The position numbers and the translations under genes were made by a program. The notes under the pieces are model-generated. The model saw nothing but the letters and a program-made list of their open reading frames with translations, made no database searches and was not told where the DNA came from. A DNA stretch of 64,000 nt. Origin: Amygdalobacter indicium. Its GTDB lineage: Bacteria; Bacillota; Clostridia; Saccharofermentanales; Fastidiosipilaceae. Below are positions 25,836 through 35,558 of this stretch, in pieces; positions within the stretch are counted from its first letter, which is position 1; the number at the start of each line of letters is the position of its first letter. The stretch lies in assembly GCF_029101545.1 (NCBI RefSeq), contig NZ_CP118866.1, positions 62,001 through 126,000 of the forward strand, written 5' to 3'.

Positions 25836-27236
25836 ATGCGTTTTCTTCATTTGGCGGACCTGCATCTGGGTTCAAGCTTTGCTAATTGTTCAGAAACGAC
25901 AAAGGCCGCTTTCCAAGTTAAACTTTGGCGTTATCTGGATGAGCTGTTGCAGGACTGTGAGAAGCGGCAGGTGGATTTGCTGCTTTTGGCCGGAGATGTG
26001 TTGGAGCCGACAGAATTAAGCGAGGTAAATTTACAGCGCCTGATTGCTCTTTTGCAACGCCCCAGAAACTTTTATATCGCAGCTGTTGCCGGCAACCATG
26101 ACCCGTTATTACTCAGCTCACCTTGGCAAAAAATCAAGGCCCGGGTAAGTAATTTTCACTTGTTCGGCGAAGAATGTGAAACTTTGTATTTTCCCGCTTG
26201 GCAGGTAACAGTGTCCGGTGTCAGCTTTGCGGATTTTTATTTGCAGGGGCCGCTGATACCGGATGTAAACTCGGCCAAAATAGCTTATATCGTTGAAAAG
26301 AAAGATAACTTTACGGAAACACCGCTGCCTTTGGCGGAATTGCATAAGGTCAAAGACACTTGTCGGCAAATTTCTTTAGTCCATGCATCCCCCTGCTTTT
26401 CCCCGACCTTTTCCCGTTTACAGGCGGAGGTGGCGGATGATTATGCTTATAATCAAATCGGTGCGGAAGATGTGGCGCAAGCGGCATGTGATTATTTGGC
26501 TCTGGGCCATTTTCACAAACCGATAATCGCCGATTACAGCCGAAAATGGCAGGCAAATTTCATGGCGGATAAAGCGGATACTGTCATGTATCAGGCGGAA
26601 TATAAGAAAACGGCAAACGGATTAAGCCTCGTACAGGTAGCTGCCGGGGATTCTCCTTTGCCTGTTTACGGCGGCACGTTACCCCTTTGGCCGGGCAATT
26701 TTTGCGGCCGCAATTTCGGAGAAAACGGCTTCAGAGGAGCTTTTTTCGGTGAATTTCAGGGTGACAGATTGAATTTGCAATGGGAAACGGCGCCTTTACC
26801 CTGCTATTATCAGCTGCAGGTTGAACTTGAGCAATTACAGGAATTATTCGCCGCTCCGGCAGACGATTTGCCGCCTGTTTGGCAAGTTGCGCCTTTTTAC
26901 GCTCACTTTCTGCCACCTTTTACAGCTTCCGGCACACCGGCGGCATTTCGCCGAGACAATATTTATAAAATCGTGTTCAGCGGTAGAGCGGATGCTCAAG
27001 TTAAAGAGGCTTTAGCGGAACTTATCAACGAAATTAAGGTAGACTTGCCGGAATGTACGATTGAAGATAACAGTTGTCTGCAGCAGAATTGGGAAAATCT
27101 GTGCCGGCACGACAGCCTGGCGCAGCGACTTTATAATTTAGCCTTGAAAAAATACGGTAAAACAGCGTCCGAGCAGCCGGCATTACAAATTGCCTGGCAA
27201 GCTCTGGCGGAAGCCAAGAAGAAATCCAATCGTTAG
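25836..27236 (+). CDS. YhaO-like DNA repair exonuclease (SbcD/Mre11 family)
   Basis: A 466-aa calcineurin-like nuclease subunit with DLHLG (residues 8-12), GDVLEP, GNHDP, VHASP and GHFHKP metal motifs, the set used by Mre11/SbcD/YhaO. It lies 14 bases before the large YhaN-like ATPase, the same pair arrangement as Bacillus yhaO-yhaN and sbcD-sbcC, so the two should form one DNA-end processing complex. ATG 25836 is preferred to GTG 25827 because AAAGGAG at 25821-25827 is spaced for it. The C-terminal ~150 residues (after GGTLPLWPGNF) are the capping part with little similarity. Confidence 0.88.
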   Translation: MRFLHLADLHLGSSFANCSETTKAAFQVKLWRYLDELLQDCEKRQVDLLLLAGDVLEPTELSEVNLQRLIALLQRPRNFYIAAVAGNHDPLLLSSPWQKIKARVSNFHLFGEECETLYFPAWQVTVSGVSFADFYLQGPLIPDVNSAKIAYIVEKKDNFTETPLPLAELHKVKDTCRQISLVHASPCFSPTFSRLQAEVADDYAYNQIGAEDVAQAACDYLALGHFHKPIIADYSRKWQANFMADKADTVMYQAEYKKTANGLSLVQVAAGDSPLPVYGGTLPLWPGNFCGRNFGENGFRGAFFGEFQGDRLNLQWETAPLPCYYQLQVELEQLQELFAAPADDLPPVWQVAPFYAHFLPPFTASGTPAAFRRDNIYKIVFSGRADAQVKEALAELINEIKVDLPECTIEDNSCLQQNWENLCRHDSLAQRLYNLALKKYGKTASEQPALQIAWQALAEAKKKSNR

Positions 27237-27250
27237 GCAGGCGGAATAGT

Positions 27251-29746
27251 ATGTATCTAAAAAAATTAGTAATTACAAGCTTCGGCAAGCTGCAAAATTA
27301 TACGATTGATTTTGCTGAAAATGAGAGTTGCCTTTATATTTGGCCGAATGAAAGCGGCAAGTCGACGGTTTTAGCGTGTATAAAAGCTTTATTTTACGGC
27401 TTGGGGGCAAGAGGGAAAAAATTTAATTTATATAAAAAATACACGAATTTCGACGGTACATTACCGCAGGCGGCTTTAACTTTTGTGCATGAAAATATGA
27501 CTTTTGAACTGATTCGCTGCTTCAAAGCGACGAACAGCAAAGACCTTGTGACTTTGACGAATTTGGACTTGGGCGAAAAAATTAACTTGCAGGGGCAGGA
27601 ACCGGGCGAGTTCCTTTTTGCTTTAAGTGCCGAAAATTTCCAAAGTTACGTGCTGATAGAGCAGATGCGCCTGACTGATATCACCGCCGACAGTAAAGAT
27701 GTGGTAGAAGCACTCAGCCGTTTGAGTATAAGCGGGCAAACGGAAGTCAATATTGCTGCAGCGCTGGCCGATTTGGAGAGTGAAAGTCGAAAACTGGAGA
27801 AAAAGACGGGCCATGGGGGCTTGATTCCGGAAACTGAAGAAAAAATAGAAATATTGCAAAAAGCGGAAGCGACGTTCAAGCAGACAAAAGCAGCGGCGGA
27901 GGCGGCGCAATTGCAGGCGGACGAAGAATTACGGCAAATTAATATCCGGCGCCGAGAACAGAGCGAAGCTTTGCAACTCATGGCGAAGTTCAGGGAAATG
28001 CAGGCGGAGCAGCAAAGCTGCATACAAAAAAAGGCGGAACTGGAAGCGCAACTGCACCTTTTAAGTCGGAATATTTGGGAAGAAACGGATAAATTGCAGC
28101 AGCAATTGCAGCAAGCCGAGAAAAATTTGACGTCTGCACAAGTACTGGTAAAACTGGGCGAAAAAGATATTACTTCCCGGCTGGAGCAGATTACTCTGTT
28201 ACAGGAAGAATTAAAACGCTTACAAACGAAAAAAGAGGAAAAGTTGCAGCAGTTACAATTATGCCGGGACCGGCAGTTACAGCTGGAGGCACAAAACGAA
28301 GAATTACGCCGACAACAAACGGCTTTAACGACGCAACTCAGCGAAAATCAGGCGGAAAAAGAAAAGTTGCAAAGCGAGAAGCGGCAACTTCAAGCTCGAA
28401 AAGTGCTTGCGCAACGCCTGAAAATCTCGGTCGCTGCGACTTTAATAGCAGCTGTAAGCAGCGTAACGGCGGCTATCTGCCTGCCGCCAAGCTTATTTTC
28501 GCTTGCAGCAATAGGAGCGGCTTTGACTTTACTGTTGCTTATAGCCGTCGGCTATTATTTTGTGCAACTGAAACAGGTGCCCGGTGTGAATTTAACGGCG
28601 ACGGAAATTAACTTAAGAGTAGAAGATTTAGCCAAGGCCGAAATAACCTTGTTGATAAAAAAATCGACGCTTGAAAACAGAAATGATACGCCGATTCCAA
28701 CTGAAGATTCAGCCGCCTTACAAAGCGCTTATGCGGAGATTACGACTAAAATAGCCGCATTGCAGCAACAAATCCAAACGCTGCATACACAAAATGAGCA
28801 AAAAAAAGCGGAAACGGCAACTTTACGCGGCGAGAAAATCCCGCAAATTGAAGCACTCTGCGCAAAATTGCGGACGCAGATGGCAAAAGTGAAAGCAGAC
28901 GGCGCTGCCAAAGCGGCAGAACAGCAAAAAAGAATTAGCGCACAGACGGAAACGGCAGAGGCGACAAAAGCACGGATAGCAAGCGGCGAAAAATATTTCA
29001 CAGCCTGTCACAACTTACTGCTGTCTGCCGGTCTTAATCCGCCGCCTGAGGCCGAACTTGCCGCTGCTTCTTACGTCGATCAGCTCAACATATGCCAGAA
29101 ATATCTGCAAAATTATTTACAGGCGACGGGTGATAAATTATTGGAACTTAACAACAATTATCAACTGAGCAGCCGTCGTATCACCGAGTTACAACAGCAG
29201 ATTAAGGCGGATTGCGAGAAAAAAGCACAATTGGAAGAGTACAGGCGGAAATTGTGTAAATACCGTCAAAGACAGCAGGAACTGACACAGGCCTGCGAAC
29301 TGCTGGAGGAACTGCAAAGCGACTTACAAAAAAACTTCAGCCCGAAATTGTGTCAGGCAGCCGGCAAGTATTTAGCCTGCATGAGTAATCAGCGCTATCA
29401 GGAAATTACAGTTGACAAAAGTTTGAAGATTCAAGTATTATACGACAATATTACGCGAGAAACGGCGGAATATTTATCAGGCGGCGCCTATGATCAGATA
29501 TATTTAGCTTTGCGCTTGGCATTAGCGGAAATGCTGTTGGATAAATTCAGTATGCCTTTACTTTTAGATGACACATTGGTGCAGATGGATGCTGCGCATC
29601 AATGTGCGGCTTTACAGGCTTTGCAGGAATTTGCCGCTGCTAACCGGGTACAAATAATTTTCTTTACTTGTCACGATTATATGAAAGATAGCGTGAAGAA
29701 AGCACAGCTTACTTGGAGGGTAATATCGTCTGCCGCTGAAGAATAA
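27251..29746 (+). CDS. YhaN-like SMC/Rad50-type ATPase
   Basis: An 831-aa Rad50-like ATPase: N-terminal P-loop PNESGKST (residues 32-39), long coiled coils (about 165-390 and 460-740), and a C-terminal ABC half with LSGGAYDQ and Walker B LLLDDT. A pair of hydrophobic helices near 396-440 interrupts the coiled coil, as in YhaN. In the YhaO/YhaN and SbcCD systems such ATPases hold DNA ends for the nuclease subunit, here encoded directly upstream. The P-loop form with Glu-Ser before GKST follows the NEAGKST variant of YhaN. The membrane-inserted hinge suggests that the complex works at the membrane. Confidence 0.88.
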   Translation: MYLKKLVITSFGKLQNYTIDFAENESCLYIWPNESGKSTVLACIKALFYGLGARGKKFNLYKKYTNFDGTLPQAALTFVHENMTFELIRCFKATNSKDLVTLTNLDLGEKINLQGQEPGEFLFALSAENFQSYVLIEQMRLTDITADSKDVVEALSRLSISGQTEVNIAAALADLESESRKLEKKTGHGGLIPETEEKIEILQKAEATFKQTKAAAEAAQLQADEELRQINIRRREQSEALQLMAKFREMQAEQQSCIQKKAELEAQLHLLSRNIWEETDKLQQQLQQAEKNLTSAQVLVKLGEKDITSRLEQITLLQEELKRLQTKKEEKLQQLQLCRDRQLQLEAQNEELRRQQTALTTQLSENQAEKEKLQSEKRQLQARKVLAQRLKISVAATLIAAVSSVTAAICLPPSLFSLAAIGAALTLLLLIAVGYYFVQLKQVPGVNLTATEINLRVEDLAKAEITLLIKKSTLENRNDTPIPTEDSAALQSAYAEITTKIAALQQQIQTLHTQNEQKKAETATLRGEKIPQIEALCAKLRTQMAKVKADGAAKAAEQQKRISAQTETAEATKARIASGEKYFTACHNLLLSAGLNPPPEAELAAASYVDQLNICQKYLQNYLQATGDKLLELNNNYQLSSRRITELQQQIKADCEKKAQLEEYRRKLCKYRQRQQELTQACELLEELQSDLQKNFSPKLCQAAGKYLACMSNQRYQEITVDKSLKIQVLYDNITRETAEYLSGGAYDQIYLALRLALAEMLLDKFSMPLLLDDTLVQMDAAHQCAALQALQEFAAANRVQIIFFTCHDYMKDSVKKAQLTWRVISSAAEE

Positions 29747-29755
29747 GGAGAAAGA

Positions 29756-31111
29756 ATGGCATTATTCAAAAATAAACAGGAAAATCTCGACCTTTTGCAG
29801 GGACATATTACTACAACTTTATTGCAATTGGCACTGCCGATAATGACAACCGGTTTCATCCAAATGGCTTACAGTCTGGCGGATGTTTTCTGGTTATGCC
29901 GGGTGGAAAGCGGTCTGGTAGCAGCCGGTACCTGCGGGATAGTTCTGTGGATGTGTGACGGGTTCAGCTCTTTAACCAAAGTCGGGGCGGAGGTCAAAAC
30001 GGCACATTGTCTGGGGCGTAAAGAAGGAGAAGAGGCGCGCGCCAATGCAGTTATTTCTTTACAAAGCACTTTTTTAATCGGAGCTTTGATTTGTTTGATT
30101 TTTTGCGGGGCTTATCAGGCGATAATCGGCTTTTTTCATTTCCAAAATCAACATACCGTACAGGCGGCGGAAACTTATCTGAAAATAGTCGGTTTCGGTC
30201 TGCCCTTTGCTTTTGTCGGTAGGACTTTAAGCGTTATCAGTATGGCCAACGGTAACAGTAAAATGCCGTTTTTGGTAAATACTTTGGGCTTAGTTGCGAA
30301 TATTATTCTGGATCCGCTGTTAATTTTTGTCCTGGATTTAGGCGTTGCCGGAGCGGCATATGCTACGGCTTTTTCTCAAATTACCGTTTGTATTGTGATG
30401 TTTATTTTTTTGCGGAAGCAGGCAGCATTCAGACATTTGCACCTTTGCCGTCGCTTTTCCGGTCGCTTGCTGCTGCAAAATCTCAAGTTGGGTTATCCTG
30501 TGGCCTTGCAGACGATTTTAGTCAGTATGGTAGCAATGGGTATTACAAGGATTGTCAACAATTTTGCCGAAGCAGCTATAGCGGCGCAACGCTTGGGCGT
30601 ACAAATCGAATCTTTGTCCTGGTTGACAGCCGAGAGTTTCGGCGGAGCTTTGACAGCGATGGTGGCGCAGAACTATGCGGCGATGAAAATGCAGCGTACT
30701 TATAATGTAATTAAGCGTTCTTTGTGGTTAATTATAGGCCTCGGTTCCTGTATAACTTTGATTTTATATTTTTATCCGCACATTCTCCTGGGGATTTTTA
30801 CAAGCGAAACAGATGTTTTGCATTACGGAACGGAATATTTGCGCATTATTTCCTATTCCCAGGTTTTTATGTGTCTGGAAATAATTATTGCAGCTGTCTA
30901 TAATGCCTTCGGACGTACGAAATTTCCGGCTGTCGTCGGAGTTTTGTGTACTGCTTTGCGGATCCCTGTTGCTATGTATCTTTCAAGCTTTTACGGAACG
31001 GCAGGTATTTGGTGGGCTTTGACAATCTGCACGATATTACACAGCTTTATTATGATTGCAATAATCGTGTTGACTTTGAGCCGGATGAAATCCGAATACG
31101 GTTTAACTTGA
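29756..31111 (+). CDS. MATE-family efflux transporter (copy 1)
   Basis: A 451-aa cation-coupled antiporter with twelve helices in two pseudo-repeats. The MATE hallmarks are visible: ALPIMTTGFIQMAYSLADVFWL in helix 1, GNSKMPFLVNTLGLVANIILDPLLIF in helix 5 and FNAFGRTKFP-type sequence in the second half (YNAFGRTKFPAVVG). AAGGAG precedes ATG 29756 and only nine bases separate it from the YhaN-like gene, so it is probably at the end of that transcript. Substrates (drugs, cationic dyes, metabolites) cannot be assigned. Confidence 0.92.
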   Translation: MALFKNKQENLDLLQGHITTTLLQLALPIMTTGFIQMAYSLADVFWLCRVESGLVAAGTCGIVLWMCDGFSSLTKVGAEVKTAHCLGRKEGEEARANAVISLQSTFLIGALICLIFCGAYQAIIGFFHFQNQHTVQAAETYLKIVGFGLPFAFVGRTLSVISMANGNSKMPFLVNTLGLVANIILDPLLIFVLDLGVAGAAYATAFSQITVCIVMFIFLRKQAAFRHLHLCRRFSGRLLLQNLKLGYPVALQTILVSMVAMGITRIVNNFAEAAIAAQRLGVQIESLSWLTAESFGGALTAMVAQNYAAMKMQRTYNVIKRSLWLIIGLGSCITLILYFYPHILLGIFTSETDVLHYGTEYLRIISYSQVFMCLEIIIAAVYNAFGRTKFPAVVGVLCTALRIPVAMYLSSFYGTAGIWWALTICTILHSFIMIAIIVLTLSRMKSEYGLT

Positions 31112-31216
31112 GACGGAAGCGGAGACAGCGGTAGCCGATGAAGCAGGCAGAAAAGCTGAATTTTTGTTATTATAAAGTGAGATATAAAATACATATTGTC
31201 AGCAGAGAGAGGTAAT

Positions 31217-32470
31217 ATGGCTACTAAAGGTAATTTACTGTATGCTCAATCAGGCGGTCCGACAGCAGTTATTAATACTAGTGTTTGGGGGGCTTTACAA
31301 GCGGCACAAGCTTGTGCACAAGTAGGTGAGGTTTACGCCGCTTATCACGGAATTCAGGGTGTTCTTGCCGGCGAACTTTTCGATTTGGCGGCGGAAGATC
31401 AAGTGCAGTTTACGAAAATGCCTTATACGCCGGGAGCTGTTCTGGGCAGTTGCCGCTATCGTCTGAAACAAGAAGCGACGGAAGATTATCAGAAAATATT
31501 GGATGTTTTCCGACGCTACAATATTCGTTATTTCCTGTACAACGGCGGGAACGATTCGATGGATACCTGCAATAAGCTGCATCACTTTTTTCAGGAGCAA
31601 AATTATGAATGCGCCGTTATCGGCGTGCCCAAAACCATAGATAATGATTTGGTTCTGACCGATCATAGCCCCGGCTTTGCCAGTTCCGTACGCTGCGTAT
31701 CCACCTTGATGGCGGAAGTGACAGTTGATGCCTGCAGTTACACGACTCCGCAAATATTGCTGTTTGAAATTATGGGGCGCAATGCCGGTTGGTTGACGGC
31801 AGGCAGCGCTTTGGCGAGATTAAGCGGCTTCGGGCCCGATTTAATTTACTTACCGGAACGGACCTTTTCTTTGGAGAACTTTTTGCAGGATGTCACAAAT
31901 TTGCAGGCGCAAAAACCGCATATTGTTATCGCCGTTTCAGAAAGTCTGCGCCTTGCCGACGGACGTTATGTCAAAGAATTGAGCGGCACGAAAGAACATG
32001 ATGTTTTCGGTCACGAACAGATGGGCGGTGCGGCCCAACTTTTAGCAGCCTATTTGAAGAAAAATCTCCATACTAAAGTTAGAGCCATTGAATTTTCACT
32101 GGTGCAAAGAGCCGCCTGTCATTTAGCTTCGCAAGTTGATCTGTATGAAGCTTATCACGTGGCGGAACATGCCGTGAAATTGGCGGTAGACGGTGTCAGC
32201 GGCAAAATGGTGGCCTTACAGCGTGAGTCCGATCAGCCTTATCAAGTCAGTTACAAGGCGGTGGATTTGGATGCTGTAGCGAATGCCGAGAAAAAGTTGC
32301 CGTCATCCTGGATTAACGCTGCCGGCAATGATGTTACAGATGAATTTGTTCGCTATTGCTTACCGCTAATAAGCAATAGAAAAGATGCGGGACGTTATGA
32401 TGTGCCGTTAGAGTTAACAGATAACGGCCTGCCCGGTTTCGCCTACCTGAAAAAGCAACTTCTGTTATGA
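31217..32470 (+). CDS. pfp: Diphosphate-dependent 6-phosphofructokinase
   Basis: Phosphorylates fructose 6-phosphate in glycolysis. The 417-aa length and two diagnostic motifs point to pyrophosphate rather than ATP as phosphoryl donor: GGNDS at 110-114 carries Asp113 where ATP enzymes have Gly (GGDGS), and the catalytic loop reads PKTIDND (138-144) where ATP enzymes read PGTIDND. Both changes are the established marks of PPi-PFK. The reaction would be reversible and save ATP in a fermentative cell. ATG 31217 is chosen because GAGAGAGG lies upstream. The gene ends at a strong terminator and stands alone. Confidence 0.92.
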   Translation: MATKGNLLYAQSGGPTAVINTSVWGALQAAQACAQVGEVYAAYHGIQGVLAGELFDLAAEDQVQFTKMPYTPGAVLGSCRYRLKQEATEDYQKILDVFRRYNIRYFLYNGGNDSMDTCNKLHHFFQEQNYECAVIGVPKTIDNDLVLTDHSPGFASSVRCVSTLMAEVTVDACSYTTPQILLFEIMGRNAGWLTAGSALARLSGFGPDLIYLPERTFSLENFLQDVTNLQAQKPHIVIAVSESLRLADGRYVKELSGTKEHDVFGHEQMGGAAQLLAAYLKKNLHTKVRAIEFSLVQRAACHLASQVDLYEAYHVAEHAVKLAVDGVSGKMVALQRESDQPYQVSYKAVDLDAVANAEKKLPSSWINAAGNDVTDEFVRYCLPLISNRKDAGRYDVPLELTDNGLPGFAYLKKQLLL

Positions 32471-32495
32471 GTTGCAGGTGGGAAGAGTTTCTATT

Positions 32496-32532
32496 AACTC
32501 CGATTGCAGAAGAGCGGTCGGAGTTTTTTTTC
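32496..32532 (+). terminator. Intrinsic terminator of pfp
   Basis: AACTCCGA pairs with TCGGAGTT across a 14-base loop, followed by eight T. Confidence 0.9.
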
Positions 32533-32610
32533 TGAATAAAGCTTAATAATTTTATTGCTGCAACAGTTGCGGCGATGCATCGAAGTGGTGAATTAATCAT
32601 AAATATATCG

Positions 32611-32638
32611 TTGACTTTTTAAACATATGAGGTATAAT
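32611..32638 (+). promoter_or_regulatory. Promoter of the lipoprotein gene
   Basis: TTGACT at 32611-32616 and TATAAT at 32633-32638, spacing 16; 41 bases before the start codon. Confidence 0.75.
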
Positions 32639-32679
32639 TAAAACAATTAACAATTAAACAAAATTGGGGGTTGTTAAAT

Positions 32680-33399
32680 ATGAGAGGTACTCGGGAAAAG
32701 TTAGGTAGTTTAGTGTTAGTTGCTACAATGGCAGTATCATTTACTTTGTCGGCATGTGCTTTGTTCAGGGAAAAACGCTTTGATGTTGCAAAAACGAAGC
32801 CTCAGGTTACTTCAAATGTTATGACAAATTCAGTTCCCGGCGGTAACTCGGCGGCAGGTGAAGAACATTATGTAAACTTGGATAACCGAGACGGACAGCT
32901 TAAAATTGAAGTTGCAGAGCTCAAAGTTAAGTTGTTACTGCCCGCAGGCTGGCAAATAAAAAAGAAGAAATATCAGTCGCCCGCAGATAAAGTTGCCGGT
33001 TTAGCTATGGACGGCACAGGTAGACATGAGATTTATAATACGACAGGTGATTTGGTTTGGGCGATTTCTTATCTACCGTATGAAGATTATCCCGGTCAGG
33101 AGAAAAATTTACAGGCAATTTATAATCAAGTAGCACTCGGCAATAATTATCGTTTTGTTTTACGTCCGGAAGAAAAGGATAAAGGTGGAGATAAGCTTAA
33201 AATTTTAGAAGAAACGAAAGAAAAACAGGTTATTTATTGTATGCATTATAACGGCTTTGTACACAATAAAGAGCAGCAAATTTCTCCGGGGGCTTTAGTT
33301 CGCTTCAAGCAGAAGCATCTTTTCATAGCTGTTTATGGGTCTGCTATGAGCGGAGAAAAAGAAATTTGCGAGTTTGCCCGCAGTATCAGCTTACAGTAG
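32680..33399 (+). CDS. Putative lipoprotein, unknown function
   Basis: A 239-aa exported protein. The signal peptide (RGTREKLGS, then LVLVATMAVSFTLSAC) ends in a lipobox with Cys26 as the lipidated residue. The mature part is charged, with a KIEVAELKVKLLLPAGWQIKK block and a KEICEFARSIS end that recall small PsbP-like or DUF-type lipoproteins, but no family is certain. GGGGG at 32666-32670 precedes ATG 32680. It is a single-gene unit between its own promoter and terminator. Confidence 0.8.
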   Translation: MRGTREKLGSLVLVATMAVSFTLSACALFREKRFDVAKTKPQVTSNVMTNSVPGGNSAAGEEHYVNLDNRDGQLKIEVAELKVKLLLPAGWQIKKKKYQSPADKVAGLAMDGTGRHEIYNTTGDLVWAISYLPYEDYPGQEKNLQAIYNQVALGNNYRFVLRPEEKDKGGDKLKILEETKEKQVIYCMHYNGFVHNKEQQISPGALVRFKQKHLFIAVYGSAMSGEKEICEFARSISLQ

Positions 33400-33424
33400 T
33401 AAGATGATTAGAACGGTGATAATC

Positions 33425-33463
33425 AGTCTATCCGACTAAGCGGTCGGATAGGCTTTTTATTTT
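33425..33463 (+). terminator. Intrinsic terminator
   Basis: AGTCTATCCGAC pairs with GTCGGATAGGCT (12-bp stem with one G-U), followed by TTTTATTTT. Confidence 0.92.
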
Positions 33464-33569
33464 GGCACGTACATGTTCAGCATAAGCCGGCAAAACTTAA
33501 ATGACATTTCACTATAGCGGCGATGCATAGTTGCAGCTTATGAATAATGATAAAATAAAAAAATGCGCT

Positions 33570-33598
33570 TTGCCGAGTCTTTTTAATTGCGCTATAAT
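33570..33598 (+). promoter_or_regulatory. Promoter of the second MATE gene
   Basis: TTGCCG at 33570-33575 and TATAAT at 33593-33598, spacing 17. Its expected start point near 33605 excludes longer upstream coding starts and supports ATG 33644. Confidence 0.72.
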
Positions 33599-33643
33599 AG
33601 AAAAATTACCTCAAAAACAGGAAATTTGAACGAGGAGACTGAA

Positions 33644-35038
33644 ATGTTTTTTGCACGTATATTTCGTAATATTACAGCTAAAACGGCTGATCGCCGCGCC
33701 TTAATTCAACAGGGAGGCGTTGTGCAGGCGTTGCTGTTTTTGTCTTCTCCGACAATTTTGATGACAGTAGTTTCCTCGATGATTATATTGTCGGACGGTC
33801 TGTTCCTGAACAACACTTCTTCAACGGCCGTAGCAGGAGCAATCGGTTATGCCGCAGCTATTATCAATACAATCAATGCCCTTTCTCAAGGCTTAGCCAT
33901 AGCAGCCAGAGGTATGATCGGTCAACTTTACGGTCAGGGAGAATATGCCAAAGTGAAACACGTTCAGGCGCAAGTCATGGCATACTCTTTCCTTTTATCG
34001 TGTATATTGGCGCCCTTGTTGGCAGTAATAGCCTATATCCTGAGCAAGACGGTAAATGCGGAAGTGGCCGGCCCGCTTTTTAACTATTTGAGTTTATATT
34101 CATTTGTAATCCCGTTCCTCTTTATGGCAGCCATTTACAATGCCCTGAAAGATAGTATCGGGCGGCCGGAAGCGACTTTCGTGCGGATGATATTTTTATT
34201 CATCTTGAAATTAATATTTAACGGCTTATTTTTATATTATTTCCGCTGGAATGAGTTCGGTGCCGTCTTAAGCTCATTCTGCTCCTACTTTGTTTTGGGA
34301 GTTTGGATGTACTACGACTTGTATGTCGCCGTTACACCGGAACGTTTGGATATTAAAGACATTAAACCGGACAAAAACGTTTTATATTCTCTTTTCAAAA
34401 TCGGTATACCTTCCATGTTGAATCAGGCACTGGTTAATTTCGGCTTGTTTTTAATTACGATGGAAGTAGAACATTTCGGTCCCGTAACGCTGAATGCCCA
34501 AGCCATTGCATCCAATATTAATTCGCTTTGCTTCAGTCTGCCGGCCTCCATAGCAACCACGGTAACGACGATGACGGCGATAAATATCGGAGTCGATAAC
34601 CAAAAACGGGCCAAAGAAATTTACGTTAAAGCCTGTTTTATAAGCCTGATTATTGCAGCTGTTCTTTGCAGTATATTTATTCCGAACAATCTCTTCTTTA
34701 TACGCCTTTTCCGAAATGAACCCGATATTTTGCAAATAGCCGGTCATGCTCTGGATATTTACACCTGGTCGATTATTCCTTTCGGCTTATTCTGCGTTGC
34801 CCAAGCCGTTTTTGTCGCCTTAGGACGGACGAAAATTCCTTTGGTCGCCGGATTTTTGCGTATTTGGTTGATTCGTTATATTTTCATTCGCATATTCATT
34901 GCGCAAATGGGCGTTGACGCTATTTTCTGGGGCAATCTGGTTTCCAATTATATTGCCGCCGCTTTAATTATGATTTGGTTGTACTTTACGCCGTGGAAAT
35001 CAATAATCGGTCAGGACCTTGAAAGAATAAAAGGTTAA
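33644..35038 (+). CDS. MATE-family efflux transporter (copy 2)
   Basis: A 464-aa MATE antiporter: an N-terminal cytosolic segment of about 30 residues, then twelve helices. LSSPTILMTVVSSMIILSDG and FVALGRTKIPLVAG are the paired half motifs. It is only distantly similar to the MATE protein at 29756 and lacks its acidic helix-1 pattern, so the two probably differ in ion coupling or substrate. GAGGAG at 33632-33637 supports ATG 33644. It is transcribed from its own promoter; the small membrane gene behind it has a separate promoter. Confidence 0.9.
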   Translation: MFFARIFRNITAKTADRRALIQQGGVVQALLFLSSPTILMTVVSSMIILSDGLFLNNTSSTAVAGAIGYAAAIINTINALSQGLAIAARGMIGQLYGQGEYAKVKHVQAQVMAYSFLLSCILAPLLAVIAYILSKTVNAEVAGPLFNYLSLYSFVIPFLFMAAIYNALKDSIGRPEATFVRMIFLFILKLIFNGLFLYYFRWNEFGAVLSSFCSYFVLGVWMYYDLYVAVTPERLDIKDIKPDKNVLYSLFKIGIPSMLNQALVNFGLFLITMEVEHFGPVTLNAQAIASNINSLCFSLPASIATTVTTMTAINIGVDNQKRAKEIYVKACFISLIIAAVLCSIFIPNNLFFIRLFRNEPDILQIAGHALDIYTWSIIPFGLFCVAQAVFVALGRTKIPLVAGFLRIWLIRYIFIRIFIAQMGVDAIFWGNLVSNYIAAALIMIWLYFTPWKSIIGQDLERIKG

Positions 35039-35102
35039 AACGTTTATTAAGTTTTTAACTTGGCAGGCGAATAATACGTTTAATTTCTTTGTTGAATACG
35101 GC

Positions 35103-35131
35103 TTGTTTCCGGTGTGGGAAAAAAGTATACT
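35103..35131 (+). promoter_or_regulatory. Promoter of the 108-aa membrane protein
   Basis: TTGTTT at 35103-35108 and TATACT at 35126-35131, spacing 17. Confidence 0.6.
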
Positions 35132-35170
35132 AATGATATCCGGATAAAAATAAACGCTATGGAGGACTTT

Positions 35171-35497
35171 ATGTACAAAATTATAAGCTTTGTTGCGTAT
35201 TTCCTGTTGCTTATATCATCCGTTAACTATTATTCTATGTTACAGTCCACAGATGAGCTGCGTTATTTATGGATAACGTTGTTTGTTTTAGGCGTCCTTA
35301 TGCAGATGTATGTTAATCAAAAACTTTTCAGACGCACAGCAACAAAATTGGTTTATCTGGATATTTTATTAGTGTTATGGGTTATTTGGGTACCCGGAAT
35401 CGTATTACCTTATGGTTTGTCCAGGCTGTTAATGATAACAGTAGGAATGATTTATGCTTTGATTATGGCTCGAAAAAAACAGGCACTGATGAACTAA
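35171..35497 (+). CDS. Small membrane protein, unknown function
   Basis: A 108-aa protein of four hydrophobic segments (IISFVAYFLLLISSVNYYS, YLWITLFVLGVLMQMYV, LVYLDILLVLWVIWVPGIVL and SRLLMITVGMIYALIMA) and a basic C-terminus (RKKQ). No family is recognised. A GGAGG at 35161-35165 six bases before ATG 35171, a promoter and a following hairpin make it a credible single-gene unit. Confidence 0.7.
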   Translation: MYKIISFVAYFLLLISSVNYYSMLQSTDELRYLWITLFVLGVLMQMYVNQKLFRRTATKLVYLDILLVLWVIWVPGIVLPYGLSRLLMITVGMIYALIMARKKQALMN

Positions 35498-35510
35498 CTT
35501 ATCTACCGGA

Positions 35511-35545
35511 GGCTCTACAAACGAATTATTGTAGAGCCTTATTGT
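35511..35545. terminator. Probable bidirectional terminator
   Basis: GGCTCTACAA (35511-35520) pairs with TTGTAGAGCC (35529-35538), 8-base loop, followed by TTATTGTT. It lies between convergent genes. Confidence 0.75.
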
Positions 35546-35558
35546 TAAAACTGCATAA

